Shown here in pieces: positions 35,001 to 50,000 of a stretch of DNA of 64,000 bases. The first letter of the stretch is position 1. Every line of letters begins with the position of its first letter. The stretch is from positions 38,084,374 through 38,148,373 of the forward strand of contig CM026394.1 in assembly GCA_014843695.1 (NCBI GenBank). The letters run 5' to 3'. Origin of the DNA: Archivesica marissinica (lineage: Eukaryota > Mollusca > Bivalvia > Venerida > Vesicomyidae). The translations under genes and the position numbers were made by a program. The notes under the pieces were generated by a model. That model did no database searches. It was given only the letters and a program-made list of their open reading frames with translations, and was not told where the DNA came from.

Positions 35001-38000
35001 AAATTTGATTTGGCCGAAATGTCCTATCCTGAAAAAAGGGCCGGCCGAAACATCCTAGTCCGGAACATCCTAGGCCGAAACATCCTAGTCCGAAAGATCC
35101 AAGTCCGAAACGTCCGCCCACCACACAGCATACATATTAACATGTAACCTACTATGCACAACTAAATTTACTGTGTGTTTTACGTTTATTATTATTTACA
35201 GCATATTTAACAAATTACATTTCGGGAAGAGCCGTAATTAATGTTGCTAGAACTTGTGGCCTGACCCGTTTGCATTTATTTAATTTGTCATGTTTTGTAT
35301 TCACATGTATATGTAAAACGAATTGAGCAGTAAAATATGATTAAACTAAATTACATTTATTTAACTGCCGAAGAGTATGACATACAAAGCATATATGCAG
35401 TTAGAGTAGTTACTTATCTTATGTTTGTGTGTTTTACGTTTATTTATCGCCGCTATCGGTTGCTCATATGAGCGACGTCTCCTGAAGAGATTAGTCATTT
35501 TAGATTTTTGGAGGATAGTGCAATGATACAGACAGAGACCCAGTCCAGAGTCTCTTCTGGTTACAAGGGAATCACAAGAAGTGGCTGCTTAGCACAGGTG
35601 GCTGCTTAATAGAGGTCAAATGCATAATAAAACAACTTATTGGGAATCTGGCTGCTTAATACAGGTTGGCTGCTTAATGGAGGTGACCACTAACACAGGT
35701 TTGACTGTATATGCTTTCATCCTCGCCGACAAGATTTAATGTAACTTGTTATGGCTCGTTGCGCAACACATGTAGTTGTAAAATAAATATAGTTTTTACT
35801 TTTTAGATTTGTAAATGCTTCAGTGCCTGGCACTGTAATAATGAGTATTTATATCCCTGTTCAGTGAGTGAGAACGGTGCTCTAGCTAACACCAGAAGAT
35901 TTTCCTACGGAACAAGCAGATATTCTAGTAAATCTACTCGATATTCTACCCATATACATCGCTGCACAGAACCTACTATAAAACATGATGTATTATTAAC
36001 TCTTTCAACACCAAGTAACTGACATGGACTGGTCCATGATATTCTTAGACCAATAAATGAATAAGAAAATTACATTCGGACCAGTTCATTTATCAAGATG
36101 GGTAATTTTGTCTAAAATTAGTAATACTACTTGCAAAAAGTGCAGATCCTGATGAGACGGCTCGTTACGAGCCGGCTCATCTGGATCTACACTTTTTGTA
36201 AGCCTATATAGAGGTCTGTGGTGTTGAAAGGGTTAATGATCTAGCTAACAACAGAAGATTTCCCTATTGAACAAGCAGATATTCTAGTAATCTACCCATA
36301 TACATCGCTGCACAGAACCTACTATAAAACATGATGTATTATTAATGCTCTAGCTAACAACAGAAGATTTTCCTACTGAACAAGCAGATATTCTAGTAAT
36401 CTACCCATATACATCGCTGCACAGAACCTACTATAAAACATGATGTATTATTAATGCTCTAGCTAACAACAGAAGATTTTCCTACTGAACAAGCAGATAT
36501 TCTAGTAATCTACCGATATACATCGCTACACAGAACCTACTATAAAACATGATGTATTATTAATGCTCTAGCTAACAACAGAAGATTTTCCTACTGAACA
36601 AGCAGATATTCTAGTAATCTACCCATATACATCGCTGCACAGAACCTACTATAAAACATGATGTATTATTAATGCTCTAGCTAACAACAGAAGATTTTCC
36701 TACTGAACAAGCAGATATTCTAGTAATCTACCCATATACATCGCTGCATGGAACCTACTATAAAACATGATGTATTATCTACCGATATACATCGCTGCAC
36801 AGAAGATTTTCCTACTAAACAAGCAGATATTCTAGTAATCTACCGATATACATCGCTGCACAGAAGATGTTCCTACTGAACAAGCAGATATTCTAGTAAT
36901 CTACCGATATACATCGCTGCACAGAACCTACTATAAAACACGATGTATTATTAATGCTCTAGCTAACAACAGAAGATGTTCCTACTGAACAAGCAGATAT
37001 TCTAGTAATCTACCGATATACATCGCTACACAGAACCTACTATAAAACACGATGTATTATTAATGCTCTAGCTAACAACAGAAGATTTTCCTATGGAAGA
37101 AGCAGATCAGGCACGTAGCCACACTGAGGCTAAAATTTCCAAAGCAAAAAATCAATAAAAATGAAATAAATAAAATGCAAAAAATATCCCTTTGCTCTAT
37201 AAAATGTTGACTGCTAGAGAGCTGAAAGGTAAGACATATTTATACATCTAAACGCAGGAAATCGCTTCTATACCCCAACAATTTTAAAAGGGGAACATGC
37301 CTCTGCACCCCATAGATTGCCTCGGTTGAAATTTGCCTCTGGCTACGGTACTGCAGATATTCTAGTAATCTACCTGATAGTCTACCCATACACGTCGCTG
37401 CACAGAACCTACCGGTATTATAAAACATAATGTATTATTAAAGCGATACTACATCGATCAAAACGCAGAAACTAATTTGCTATATGTTATAATTTTCCCC
37501 CCAAATATTTGCCTCAAAAACGTATTATTTCAACAAATAAACAAACATCGTATACACGGTTTGTTGACATAACAAAATAATGTAAATAGGATCGACATTC
37601 ATGCGTGATACAAGTACATAGCGTTTATCCTCAATAACACGAGGTATGCTACATATTTATGGTGATATCTCACATGTGTGCCTATGCATATTTATTTGTA
37701 GTCTAAACTTAGTTAAATTATCTCTAAACGAAAGTATCGCATTGTTTAGTATTGACTTCAAGGACAACAAACGTCAAATCAGGATTCGTGGATGATCCTA
37801 CTTTCACTTTTGAAAGTTGGTATACCAAAAAAACATTTATTGATTCAATGATAGTGTTCAAATGTATTTAGAAGAATGTGTAGTAGCTATGCATGTGAAA
37901 AAAATGCATTTTATTTGCTTTTTGTAATGTAATGTCGCTTTAACGTGTACTAGTTCTTTGTTAGCACAGGGGTACAGTGGTACAGGGGCACATGAGCACA

Positions 38001-41000
38001 GGGGTACAGGAGCACAGGGTTACAGGAGCACAGTGGTACAGGGTCACAGGGGTATTAAATAATGTAAATTGTGAGGATATCACCCACATTCCACCACATC
38101 GTTGCACAAAAACCTGACAGAAAACATGCATTCTAATGTTACAAGCACAGCCCTAACACTCACTGACACAGTCTCCTAACACACACCGACACAGTCTCCC
38201 AACACACACCGACACAGTCTCCCAACACTCACCGACACAGTCTCCTAACACACACCGACACAGTCTCCCAACACTCACCGACACAGTCTCCTAACACTCA
38301 CCGACACAGTCTCCTAACACTCACCGACACAGTCTCCTAACACTTACCGACACAGTCTCCTAACACTCACCGACACAGTCTCCTAACACTCACCGACACA
38401 GTCTCCTAACACTCACCGACACAGTCTCCTAACACACACCGACAGTCTCCTAACACTTACCGACACAGTCTATGTGTACACCAGCGGCTTGAAACAATGG
38501 CACGACTTTGTTCTTGTACGTCGAGTTACCATTTTTAACACCAGCATGGGTCTGTAGAAATAATTTGACTGACTTCGGACGACCATTTATCTCTGTGGAA
38601 AATAATAACATTTTATTTGACTCCATCATATGTATACACTGTATTGATGTTTAACCCATTCAACCCCAAGTAACTGACATGGACTGGTGCATTCAACCCC
38701 AAGTAACTCACATGGACTGGTGCATTCAACCCCAAGTAACTCACATGGACTGGTACATTCAACCCCAAGTAACTGACATGGACTGGTGCATTCAACCCCA
38801 AGTAACTGACATGGACTGGTGCATTCAACCCCAAGTAACTGACATGGACTTGTGCATTCAACCCCAAGTAACTGACATGGACTGGTGCATTCAACCCCAA
38901 GTAACTGACATGGACTGGTGCATTCAACCCCAAGTAACTGACATGGACTGGTGCATTCAACCCCAAGTAACTGACATGGACTGGTGCATTCAACCCCAAG
39001 TAACTGACATGGACTGGTGCATTCAACCCCAAGTAACTGACATGGACTGGTGCATTCAACCCCAAGTAACTGACATGGACTGGTGCATTCAACCCCAAGT
39101 AACTGACATGGACTGGTGCATTCAACCCCAAGTAACTGACATGGACTGGTGCATTCAACCCCAAGTAACTGACATGGACTGGTGCATTCAACCCCAAGTA
39201 ACTGACATGGACTGGTGCATTCAACCCCAAGTAACTGACATGGACTGGTGCATTCAACCCCAAGTAACTGACATGGACTGGTGCATTCAACCCCAAGTAA
39301 CTGACATGGACTGGTGCATTCAACCCCAAGTAACTGACATGGACTGGTGCATTCAACCCCAAGTAACTGACATGGACTGGTGCATTCAACCCCAAGTAAC
39401 TGACATGGACTGGTGCATTCAACCCCAAGTAACTGACATGGACTGGTGCATTCAACCCCAAGTAACTGACATGGACTGGTGCATTCAACCCCAAGTAACT
39501 GACATGGACTGGTGCATTCAACCCCAAGTAACTGACATGGACTGGTGCATTCAACCCCAAGTAACTGACATGGACTGGTGCATTCAACCCCAAGTAACTG
39601 ACATGGACTGGTGCATTCAACCCCAAGTAACTGACATGGACTGGTGCATTCAACCCCAAGTAACTGACATGGACTGGTGCATTCAACCCCAAGTAACTGA
39701 CATGGACTGGTGCATTCAACCCCAAGTAACTGACATGGACTGGTGCATTCAACCCCAAGTAACTGACATGGACTGGTGCATTCAACCCCAAGTAACTGAC
39801 ATGGACTGGTGCATTCAACCCCAAGTAACTGACATGGACTGGTGCATTCAACCCCAAGTAACTGACATGGACTGGTGCATTCAACCCCAAGTAACTGACA
39901 TGGACTGGTGCATTCAACCCCAAGTAACTGACATGGACTTGTGCATTCAACCCCAAGTAACTGACATGGACTTGTGCATTCAACCCCAAGTAACTGACAT
40001 GGACTGGTGCATTCAACCCCAAGTAACTGACATGGACTGGTGCATTCAACCCCAAGTAACTGACATGGACTGGTGCATTCAACCCCAAGTAACTGACATG
40101 GACTGGTGCATTCAACCCCAAGTAACTGACATGGACTGGTGCATTCAACCCCAAGTAACTGACATGGACTGGTGCATTCAACCCCAAGTAACTGACATGG
40201 ACTGGTGCATTCAACCCCAAGTAACTGACATGGACTGGTGCATTCAACCCCAAGTAACTGACATGGACTGGTGCATTCAACCCCAAGTAACTGACATGGA
40301 CTGGTGCATTCAACCCCAAGTAACTGACATGGACTGGTGCATTCAACCCCAAGTAACTGACATGGACTGGTGCATTCAACCCCAAGTAACTGACATGGAC
40401 TGGTGCATTCAACCCCAAGTAACTGACATGGACTGGTGCATTCAACCCCAAGTAACTGACATGGACTGGTGCATTCAACCCCAAGTAACTGACATGGACT
40501 GGTGCATTCAACCCCAAGTAACTGACATGGACTGGTGCATTCAACCCCAAGTAACTGACATGGACTGGTGCAATTCAACCCCAAGTAACTGACATGGACT
40601 GGTGCATTCAACCCCAAGTAACTGACATGGACTGGTGCATTCAACCCCAAGTAACTGACATGGACTGGTGCATTCAACCCCAAGTAACTGACATGGACTT
40701 GTGCATTCAACCCCAAGTAACTGACATGGACTTGTGCATTCAACCCCAAGTAACTGACATGGACTTGTGCATTCAACCCCAAGTAACTGACATGGACTGG
40801 TGCGTGATATTTTCAGACCAATAAATTAATAAGAAAATTACCTTTAGACCAGTTCATTTATCAAAATGGGTAATTTTATCTAAAAATAGTAATAATTAGT
40901 ACTGGCAAAAAAGTGCAGATCCTGATGAGACGGCTCATCACGAGCCGGCTCATCTGGATCTACACTTTTCATAAGCCTATTTAGAGGCCTGTGGGGTTGA

Positions 41001-44000
41001 AAGGGTTAATGTATCTGCGATTTAGCATGGAAATACTATATAAAAGACATTAATTTATGTTAGTACATTGTATTGTTAACATAATTATTATATTGATTTT
41101 GTATTTATGTATGTTGATAGAGAAATAAAAAAATTGAATTAAAAAAAAAAAATTTATTCCATAAATATAAAGACTTTCTTATACAGTCAAGCCAAGGTAG
41201 TGATGCAAATTGGCTGCTTAGCAGAGCTGGTTGCTTAGTTGAGGCTGTATGTTGAATCAATTGCCACATTGGGAATCTGGTTACGAACTGCTAATACAAG
41301 TTGACTTATAATTACATTTTGTAATATTAGTTTATACAAATTTATTTTATCTCGATTGCGAAACAATTTCTTACAATTTATATTAATCACTATCGAGACC
41401 TCATTCCTGATCCATCGCCACTAGGAAGAGAGAAGAGCCAATGTGGAATTTAAATGCCTTGCCTAAGGGCACAATCGTAACAGCTCCAGCTGGGCTCGAA
41501 CTCCGGGCCTTTCGCACCTGAAGCGAATGCGCTATCACGACTACTACAAGTTGACTGCTTGATAGAGGTGGCCAGCAATACAGGTTTGACTATACATTGC
41601 ACAGAGTGCAGAATTCCCTAGAGGGGATGGAAATATCAACAGGTACAGTCTACATCCGTTATGTCAAAGTCTGTTATGTCGAATTCTCCGGTTATCTCAA
41701 AGTCGGATCTAAATAAGCTACTAGCTTCCGATTTAATCCATTTGTTCTTGTATATTAATGTTACAACATGATGTAAATATTGATAAAATAAAATATGTTT
41801 AAACTAAACTAAATTCGGATCAAAGTTCCGTTTGAGAGACTATCATTTTACTGGCCCCATTTATATAGAATTTCGTTAAGTCAAACTTCGGTAACTGGAT
41901 ATGTCTAAGTATTTTGTTCGGTCCAACGGAATTCGACATAACGGATGTAGACTGTATATTACATATTACAGTTGTCACAATTTGTAACAGTCTACTCATG
42001 TTTATATATAAATGTGTGCACGATTGTAGGGCTTGAGGTAAACATATTCTTGATCCAGCTGTTTGTTTGGATGTACATTTACTTGAATGAAATTCTATGT
42101 ATTGCATATCATATAAAATTCGAGCGTCCATGTTGTCAGCCTCGTCAGTTAAGGGTTGTCCTCCATGGTGTCAGCCTTGTCAGTTAGGGGTAGTCCTCCA
42201 TGGTGTCAGCCTTGTCAGCTAAGGGTTGTCCTCGATGGTGTCAGCCTTGTCAGTTAAGGGTTGTCCTCCATGGTGTCAGCCTCATCAGTTAGGGATTGTC
42301 CTCCATGGTGTCAGCCTCATCAGTTAGGGATTGTCCTCCATGGTGTCAGCCTCGTCAGTTAGATGTTGTCCTCCATGGTGTCAGCCTCGTCAGTTAGATG
42401 TTGTCCTCCATGGTGTCAGCCTCGTCAGTTAAGGGTTGTCCTCCATGGTGTCAGCCTTGTCAGTTAGGGGTTGCCCTCGATGGTGTCAGCCTTGTCAGTT
42501 AAGGGTTGTCATCCATGATGTCAGCCTTGTCAGCTAAGGGTTGTCATCCATGGTGTCAGCCTTGTCAGTTAAGGGTTGTCAGCCTTGTCAGTTAGGGGTT
42601 GTCCTCAATGGTGTCAGCCTTGTCAGTTAAGGGTTGTCATCCATGATGTCAGCCTTGTCAGCTAAGGGTTGTCATCCATGGTGTCAGCCTTGTCAGTTAA
42701 GGGTTGTCAGCCTTGTCAGCTAAGGGTTGTCATCCATGGTGTCAGCCTTGTCAGTTAAGGGTTGTCATCCATGATGTCAGCCTTGTCAGTTAAGGGTTGT
42801 CATCCATGGTGTCAGCCTTGTCAGTTAAGGGTTGTCATCCATGGTGTCAGCCTTGTCAGTTAAGGGTTGTCAGCCTTGTCAGTTAAGGGTTGTCATCCAT
42901 GGTGTCAGCCTTGTCAGTTAAGGGTTGTCATCCATGATGTCAGCCTTGTCAGCTAAGGGTTGTCATCCATGGTGTCAGCCTTGTCAGTTAAGGGTTGTCA
43001 TCCATGGTGTCAGCCTTGTCAGTTAAGGGTTGTCAGCCTTGTCAGTTAAGGGTTGTCATCCATGATGTCAGCCTTGTCAGTTAAGGGTTGTCATCCATGG
43101 TGTCAGCCTTGTCAGTTAAGGGCTGTCCTCCATGGTGTCAGCCTTGTCAGTTAAGGGTTGTCATCCATGATGTCAGCCTTGTCAGTTAAGGGTTGTCATC
43201 CATGGTGTCAGCCTTGTCAGTTAAGGGTTGTCATCCATGGTGTCAGCCTTGTCAGTTAAGGGTTGTCAGCCTTGTCAGTTAAGGGTTGTCCTCTGTGATG
43301 GCAGCCTTGTCAGTTAGATGTTGTCCTCCATGGTGTCAGCCTTGTCAGTTAGGGGTTGTCCTCAATGATATCAGCCTTGTCAGTTAAGGGTTGTCAGCCT
43401 TGTCAGTTAAGGGTTGTCATCCATGATGTCAGCCTTGTCAGCTAAGGGTTGTCATCCATGGTGTCAGCCTTGTCAGTTAAGGGTTGTCAGCCTTGTCAGT
43501 TAAGGGTTGTCATCCATGATGTCAGCCTTGTCAGTTAAGGGTTGTCAGCCTTGTCAGTTAAGGGTTGTCATCCATGATGTCAGCCTTGTCAGTTAAGGGT
43601 TGTCATCCATGGTGTCAGCCGTGTCAGTTAAGGGCTGTCCTCCATGGTGTCAGCCTTGTCAGTTAGGGGTTGTCCTCCATGATGTCAGCCTTGTCAGTTA
43701 GGGGTTGTCCTCTGTGATGGCAGCCTTGTCAGTTAGATGTTGTCCTCCATGGTGTCAGCCTTGTCAGTTAGGGGTTGTCCTCCATGATGTCAGCCTTGTC
43801 AGTTAAGGGTTGTCCTCTGTGATGGCAGCCTTGTCAGTTAGATGTTGTCCTCCATGGTGTCAGCCTTGTCAGTTAGGGGTTGTCCTCAATGATATCAGCC
43901 TTGTCAGTTAAGGGTTGTCAGCCTTGTCAGTTAAGGGTTGTCATCCATGGTGTCAGCCTTGTCAGTTAAGGGTTGTCATCCATGATGTCAGCCTTGTCAG

Positions 44001-47000
44001 TTAAGGGTTGTCATCCATGGTGTCAGCCTTGTCAGTTAAGGGTTGTCATCCATGGTGTCAGCCTTGTCAGTTAAGGGTTGTCAGCCTTGTCAGTTAAGGG
44101 TTGTCATCCATGGTGTCAGCCTTGTCAGTTAAGGGTTGTCAGCCTTGTCAGTTAAGGGTTGTCATCCATGGTGTCAGCCGTGTCAGTTAAGGGCTGTCCT
44201 CCATGGTGTCAGCCTTGTCAGTTAGGGGTTGTCCTCCATGATGTCAGCCTTGTCAGTTAAGGGTTGTCCTCTGTGATGGCAGCCTTGTCAGTTAGATGTT
44301 GTCCTCCATGGTGTCAGCCTTGTCAGTTAGGGGTTGTCCTCAATGATATCAGCCTTGTCAGTTAAGGGTTGTCCTCCATGGTGTCAGCCTTGTCAGTTAG
44401 GGGTTGTCCTCCATGGTGTCAGCCTTGTCAGCTAAGGGTTGTCCTCCATGATGTCAGCCTTGTCAGTTAAGGGTTGTCATCCATGGTGTCAGCCTTGTCA
44501 GTTATATGTTGTCCTCCATGGTGTCAGCCTCGTCAGTTAAGGGTTGTCCTCGATGGTGTCAGCCTTGTCAGTTATATGTTGTCCTCCATGGTGTCAGCCT
44601 TGTCAGCTAAGGGTTGTCATCCATGGTGTCAGCCTAGTCAGTTAAGGGTTGCCATCCATGGTGTCAGCCTTGTCAGTTAGGGGTTGTCCTCAATGGTGTC
44701 AGCCTTGTCAGTTAAGGGTTGTCATCCATGGTGTCAGCCTTGTCAGTTAGGGGTTGTCCTCAATGGTGTCAGCCTTGTCAGTTAAGGGTTGTCATCCATG
44801 GTGTCAGCCTTGTCAGTTAGGGGTTGTCCTCAATGGTGTCAGCCTTGTCAGTTAGGGGTTGTCATCCATGGTGTCAGCCTTGTCAGTTAGGGGTTGTCCT
44901 CCATGATGTCAGCCTTGTCAGCAAAGGGTTGTCCTCCATGGTGTCAGCCTTGTCAGTTAGATGTTGTCCTCCATGATGTCAGCCTTGTCAGATAGGGGTT
45001 GTCCTCCATGATGTCAGCCTTGTCAGTTAGGGGTTGTCCTCCATGATGTCAGCCTTGTCAGTTAAGGGTTGTCATCCATGGTGTCAGCCTTGTCAGTTAA
45101 GGGTTGTCATCCATGGTGTCAGCCTTGTCAGTTAGGGGTTGTCCTCAATGGTGTCAGCCTTGTCAGTTAAGGGTTGTCATCCATGGTGTCAGCCTTGTCA
45201 GTTAGGGGTTGTCCTCAATGGTGTCAGCCTTGTCAGTTAGGGGTTGTCATCCATGGTTTCAGCCTTGTCAGTTAGGGGTTGTCCTCAATGGTGTCAGCCT
45301 TGTCAGTTAAGGGTTGTCATCCATGGTGTCAGCCTTGTTAGTTAGGGGTTGTCCTCCATGATGTCAGCCTTGTCAGTTAGGGGTTGTCCTCCATGATATC
45401 AGCCTTGTCAGCTAAGGGTTGTCATCCATGGTGTCAGCCTTGTCAGTTAAGGGTTGTCCTCCATGGTGTCAGCCTTGTCAGTTAAGGGTTGTCATCCATG
45501 GTGTCAGCCTTGTCAGTTAAGGGTTGTCCTCCATGGTGTCAGCCTTGTCAGCTAAGGGTTGTCATCCATGGTGTCAGCCTTGTCAGTTAGGGGTTGTCCT
45601 CAATGGTGTCAGCCTTGTCAGTTAAGGGTTGTCATCCATTGTGTCAGCCTTGTCAGTTAGGGGTTGTCCTCAATGGTGTCAGCCTTGTCAGTTAGGGGTT
45701 GTCATCCATGGTGTCAGCCTTGTCAGTTAGGGGTTGTCCTCCATGATGTCAGCCTTGTCAGCAAAGGGTTGTCCTCCATGGTGTCAGCCTTGTCAGTTAG
45801 ATGTTGTCCTCCATGATGTCAGCCTTGTCAGATAGGGGTTGTCCTCCATGATGTCAGCCTTGTCAGTTAGGGGTTGTCCTCCATGATGTCAGCCTTGTCA
45901 GTTAAGGGTTGTCATCCATGGTGTCAGCCTTGTCAGTTAAGGGTTGTCATCCATGGTGTCAGCCTTGTCAGTTAGGGGTTGTCCTCAATGGTGTCAGCCT
46001 TGTCAGTTAAGGGTTGTCATCCATGGTGTCAGCCTTGTCAGTTAAGGGTTGTCATCCATGGTGTCAGCCTTGTCAGTTAGGGGTTGTCCTCAATGGTGTC
46101 AGCCTTGTCAGTTAGGGGTTGTCATCCATGGTGTCAGCCTTGTCAGTTAAGGGTTGTCATCCATGGTGTCAGCCTTGTTAGTTAGGGGTTGTCCTCCATG
46201 ATGTCAGCCTTGTCAGTTAGGGGTTGTCCTCCATGATATCAGCCTTGTCAGTTAAGGGTTGTCATCCATGGTGTCAGCCTTGTCAGTTAAGGGTTGTCAT
46301 CCATGGTGTCAGCCTTGTCAGTTAAGGGTTGTCATCCATGGTGTCAGCCTTGTCAGTTAAGGGTTGTCCGCCATGGTGTCAGCCTTGTCAGCTATGGGTT
46401 GTCATCCATGGTGTCAGCCTTGTCAGTTAGGGGTTGTCCTCAATGGTGTCAGCCTTGTCAGTTAGATATTGTCATCCATGGTGTCAGCCTTGTCAGTTAG
46501 GGGTTGTCCTCAATGGTGTCAGCCTTGTCAGTTAGATGTTGTCATCCATGGTGTCAGCCTTGTCAGTTAGGGGTTGTCCTCCATGATGTCAGTTAGGGGT
46601 TGTCCTCGATGGTGTCAGCCTCGTAAGCAATGGGTTTTCCTCCATGGTGTAAGCGAGGGTGGTCAGTTTGAACTATGGTGATGTTATCGTTAGGCAAGAA
46701 ACACAAATTCACATTGTCTCTTCTCGCTCACTCATGGCGATGGATTCCATCCGTATTGAAGTCTCGAGAGTGAGTAATATAAGTTCTTTCGTAATCGAGC
46801 TCAAATCCGGATCATGTTTCACAATCAAGCTAAAATAAATTTGTACCCACTATCAAATTCCTAGCACTTGTTTGGGGACCAGCTTTGGTACTGAGCGACT
46901 CAATGTTTATACCTTCCAAGTAGATTTGTATTTTCCTCATATACATGGAGCAGAGAGCTTCACTTGGGTGCTCAAACAAGATCAATCTTTCCGACAAAGC

Positions 47001-50000
47001 ATTTGGACCAAACGCGTCAACCACGTGAAGAGAAAACCCTGAAAAATAGAACAAGGTTCAGTCAAACTTGTCTTAACATCCCAATTGAGATTCAAATGTA
47101 AGGCGGCAACTTATATTCAACAGAAAATAGTTTTATCAATTCCTGTTAACCCTTTCAACACCACAGACCTCTAAATAGGCTTACAAAAAGTGTAGATCCA
47201 GATGAGCCGGCTCGTGACGAGCCGTCTCATCAGGATCTGCACTTTTTGCCAGTGATATGACTATTTTTAGACATAATTACCCATTTTGATAAATGAACTT
47301 GTCCAAATGTGATTTTCTGATTCATTTATTGGTTTATGAATATCATGGACCAGTCCATGTGAGTTACTTGGTGTTGAATGGGTTAATTAGTATAAAATAG
47401 ATCAATTTTATAACGATTGCGAAACAAGCTTTCACAACTTATATTAATCACTTTCGTTGGCACGGATGAAAGCGTAAATGATGTCATTTGAGTGTGAGGA
47501 AACTGGAGTACCCGGAGACAACCACCAGGGTTCATTCTAGGTCAGAATTTTTGGGAGAAGTGAGAGTGCGTAATCGCATCCTTAAATGGTATTATTTAAT
47601 AAATTTCAACAAAATATGCTTAAAATTCACACACAGTATGACCAGTAAATACAACATTTAATAGGGGTGCTCTATAATGTGTATCTTACTTAAAAAAAAT
47701 TCAAAATAATTATTTTTTTAGGGAGAAGTGGGCTCCCAGAGGGCGAAGTCAGTGTCCCTAGGGCGACTATTTCGCCTACATTGCCCTCTAAAATGATCCC
47801 TGAAACCGCCTGTACGATTTGGCGACCACATTACTATTTTGCATACTTCCTGGTCCATGGATCAAACGCGGGTTGCATTAGTGGGAAGAGAGAGTGCTAA
47901 CCACTGCACTAGTTGGACAGCCATTCCTGTTAATTATCCCTTTCCTTCTTGGAGATTTAGGTTAATATATATATTTATATCTCCATACAAACAAATCAAT
48001 TGCAAACCCCGCTCTCGACATGTTATTACCGACAGGTATCACGAGAAACAATTGCCGAATCAAAGCTCCCGTTGCGTTTCATTGGTTTCATTTCCACTAA
48101 TCAAATTAGTCTTATTCACACTTTTAAGTGTCAATTTATTAACCCTTTCCTTCATAGAGATTTAGATTTAAACGACAGAGATTTAGATTTAAACGACAGC
48201 CATTTAGCTATCATGCAGTGGATAAGTAGTCGCCATATCTATTCCACCTACATAGATATTACTGGGACTACATGAGATTCTGGCCTTTATTATGAACATT
48301 GGTTTGGCTACTACATTGTCAATGTACGTTGTATTGGTAATGGCGTCAAGAGGTGCTTCTATGAGGGAAAGGGTTTATGAACATTGGTTTGGCTACTACA
48401 TTGTCAATGAATGTCGTATTGGTAATGGCGTCAAGAGGTGCTTCTATGAGGGAAAGGGTTTATGAACATTGGTTTGGCTACTACATTGTCAATGTACGTT
48501 GTATTGGTAATGGCGTCAAGAGGTGCTTCTATGAGGGAAAGAGTTATGATCATTGGCTTGGCTACTACATTGTCATTGTATGTTGTATTGGTAATGGCGT
48601 CAAGAGGTGCTTCTATGAGGGAAAGGGTTTATGAACATTGGCTTGGCTACTGCATTGTCAATGTACGTTGTATTGGTAATGACGTCAAGAGGTGCTTCTA
48701 TGAGGTAAAGGGTTATGAACATTGGTTTGGCTACTACATTGTCAATGTACGTTGTATTGGTAATGGCGTCAAGAGGTGCTTCTATGAGGGAAAGGGTTAT
48801 GCAGCAAGCCAACGGAATCATAGGAAGTAACTGCTTAAAAGAGGGCACAATTAATGTATAATAAAACAACATATTGGGACTCTGGAAAGTGGCAGCTTAA
48901 TACAGGTTGGCTGACTTGACTGTTCAATTTATTTAAAGTCGCCACCGCGTGTACCTTACCTACATACATGCTGGTTATACCCATGACCTGGTAATGCACA
49001 ATACCAGCATGTACCTTACCTACACACAAGCCTTCCTCTTCAGAACCATGCGCAGATTTCTTCCGTTTAGTTTTAACTGCAAACACATCCTTTAACATCA
49101 CCGTATTTCTATCTTCACCCTTACTCTTCCCTTTAAACAAACGCTTCTTTTTGCCTGAAATAAAGTAAGGCGAGAAAGTATTAAACACTTACCCCTTCCA
49201 ACACAACAGACTTCTAAATAGCTTACAATGTGTATATCCAGCTAGTGACGAGCCGTCTCATCAGGATCTGCACTTTTTGCCAGTAATATTATTATTTTTA
49301 GATTAAATTAACCATGTGGCTTCCGTCATAGAATATCGGATTTGGAATCTGGGGTTCGATAGCCACAGCATCTATAAGCAAGGTACATCACACACATTGC
49401 AGAGTACTGGTTAGTCGCTTACGTCAGCTAAACTGGCACAGAAAGATTTATCAATAGGTCACCGCAAGGGGTTTGACATGAGAAATGGAACATACATAGG
49501 CTTGGCAGTGCTCACGGAAAATATTTTTAACAGACAGGCACAGGGCTTGTCCCCTTTGATAATGGACAGGCCCCATATGCATGTTATATCAATATGGGTG
49601 ACTTTCTAGAATACAGTCCTGGTCTGTGAACTTATATCATCTTCCTGATGAAAGTACTGAGTGGCACAAGCTTTGTGTGAGCTGCTTGCCTGGTGTGTCC
49701 TATTGGATCTAACCGGAACTGATCCATACCTGTAGTAAACACATTCTTGTCTGCCAGAATAGGAAATCGCTCACAGGAGATGCAAAAAAACGTTAACGAT
49801 AGAGGCAGTAACGAAATATAATACAATTAGCAGGAATCTTGGGACAATTGGCAGTAATCTTGACATTATACTTAGGGTTAAATTTGATCTTCAATTGAAG
49901 AGTATTCTTTTCAGCTCTAGTTTACTTGTTTGTTTTTATACGTTTATTTATCGTCGCTACCGGTTGCCCATATGAGCGATGCCTCCTGAAGAGATTAGTT

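Noticed and set aside
38613..40824. Open frames of 637-718 codons on both strands with repeated motifs
   Set aside because: They lie in a 33-bp array inside a MITE. Open frames on both strands arise automatically from a period divisible by three.
47839..48275. Overlapping 91-108 codon frames in intron 2
   Set aside because: They begin in the head of a SINE D and show no domain or splice sites.
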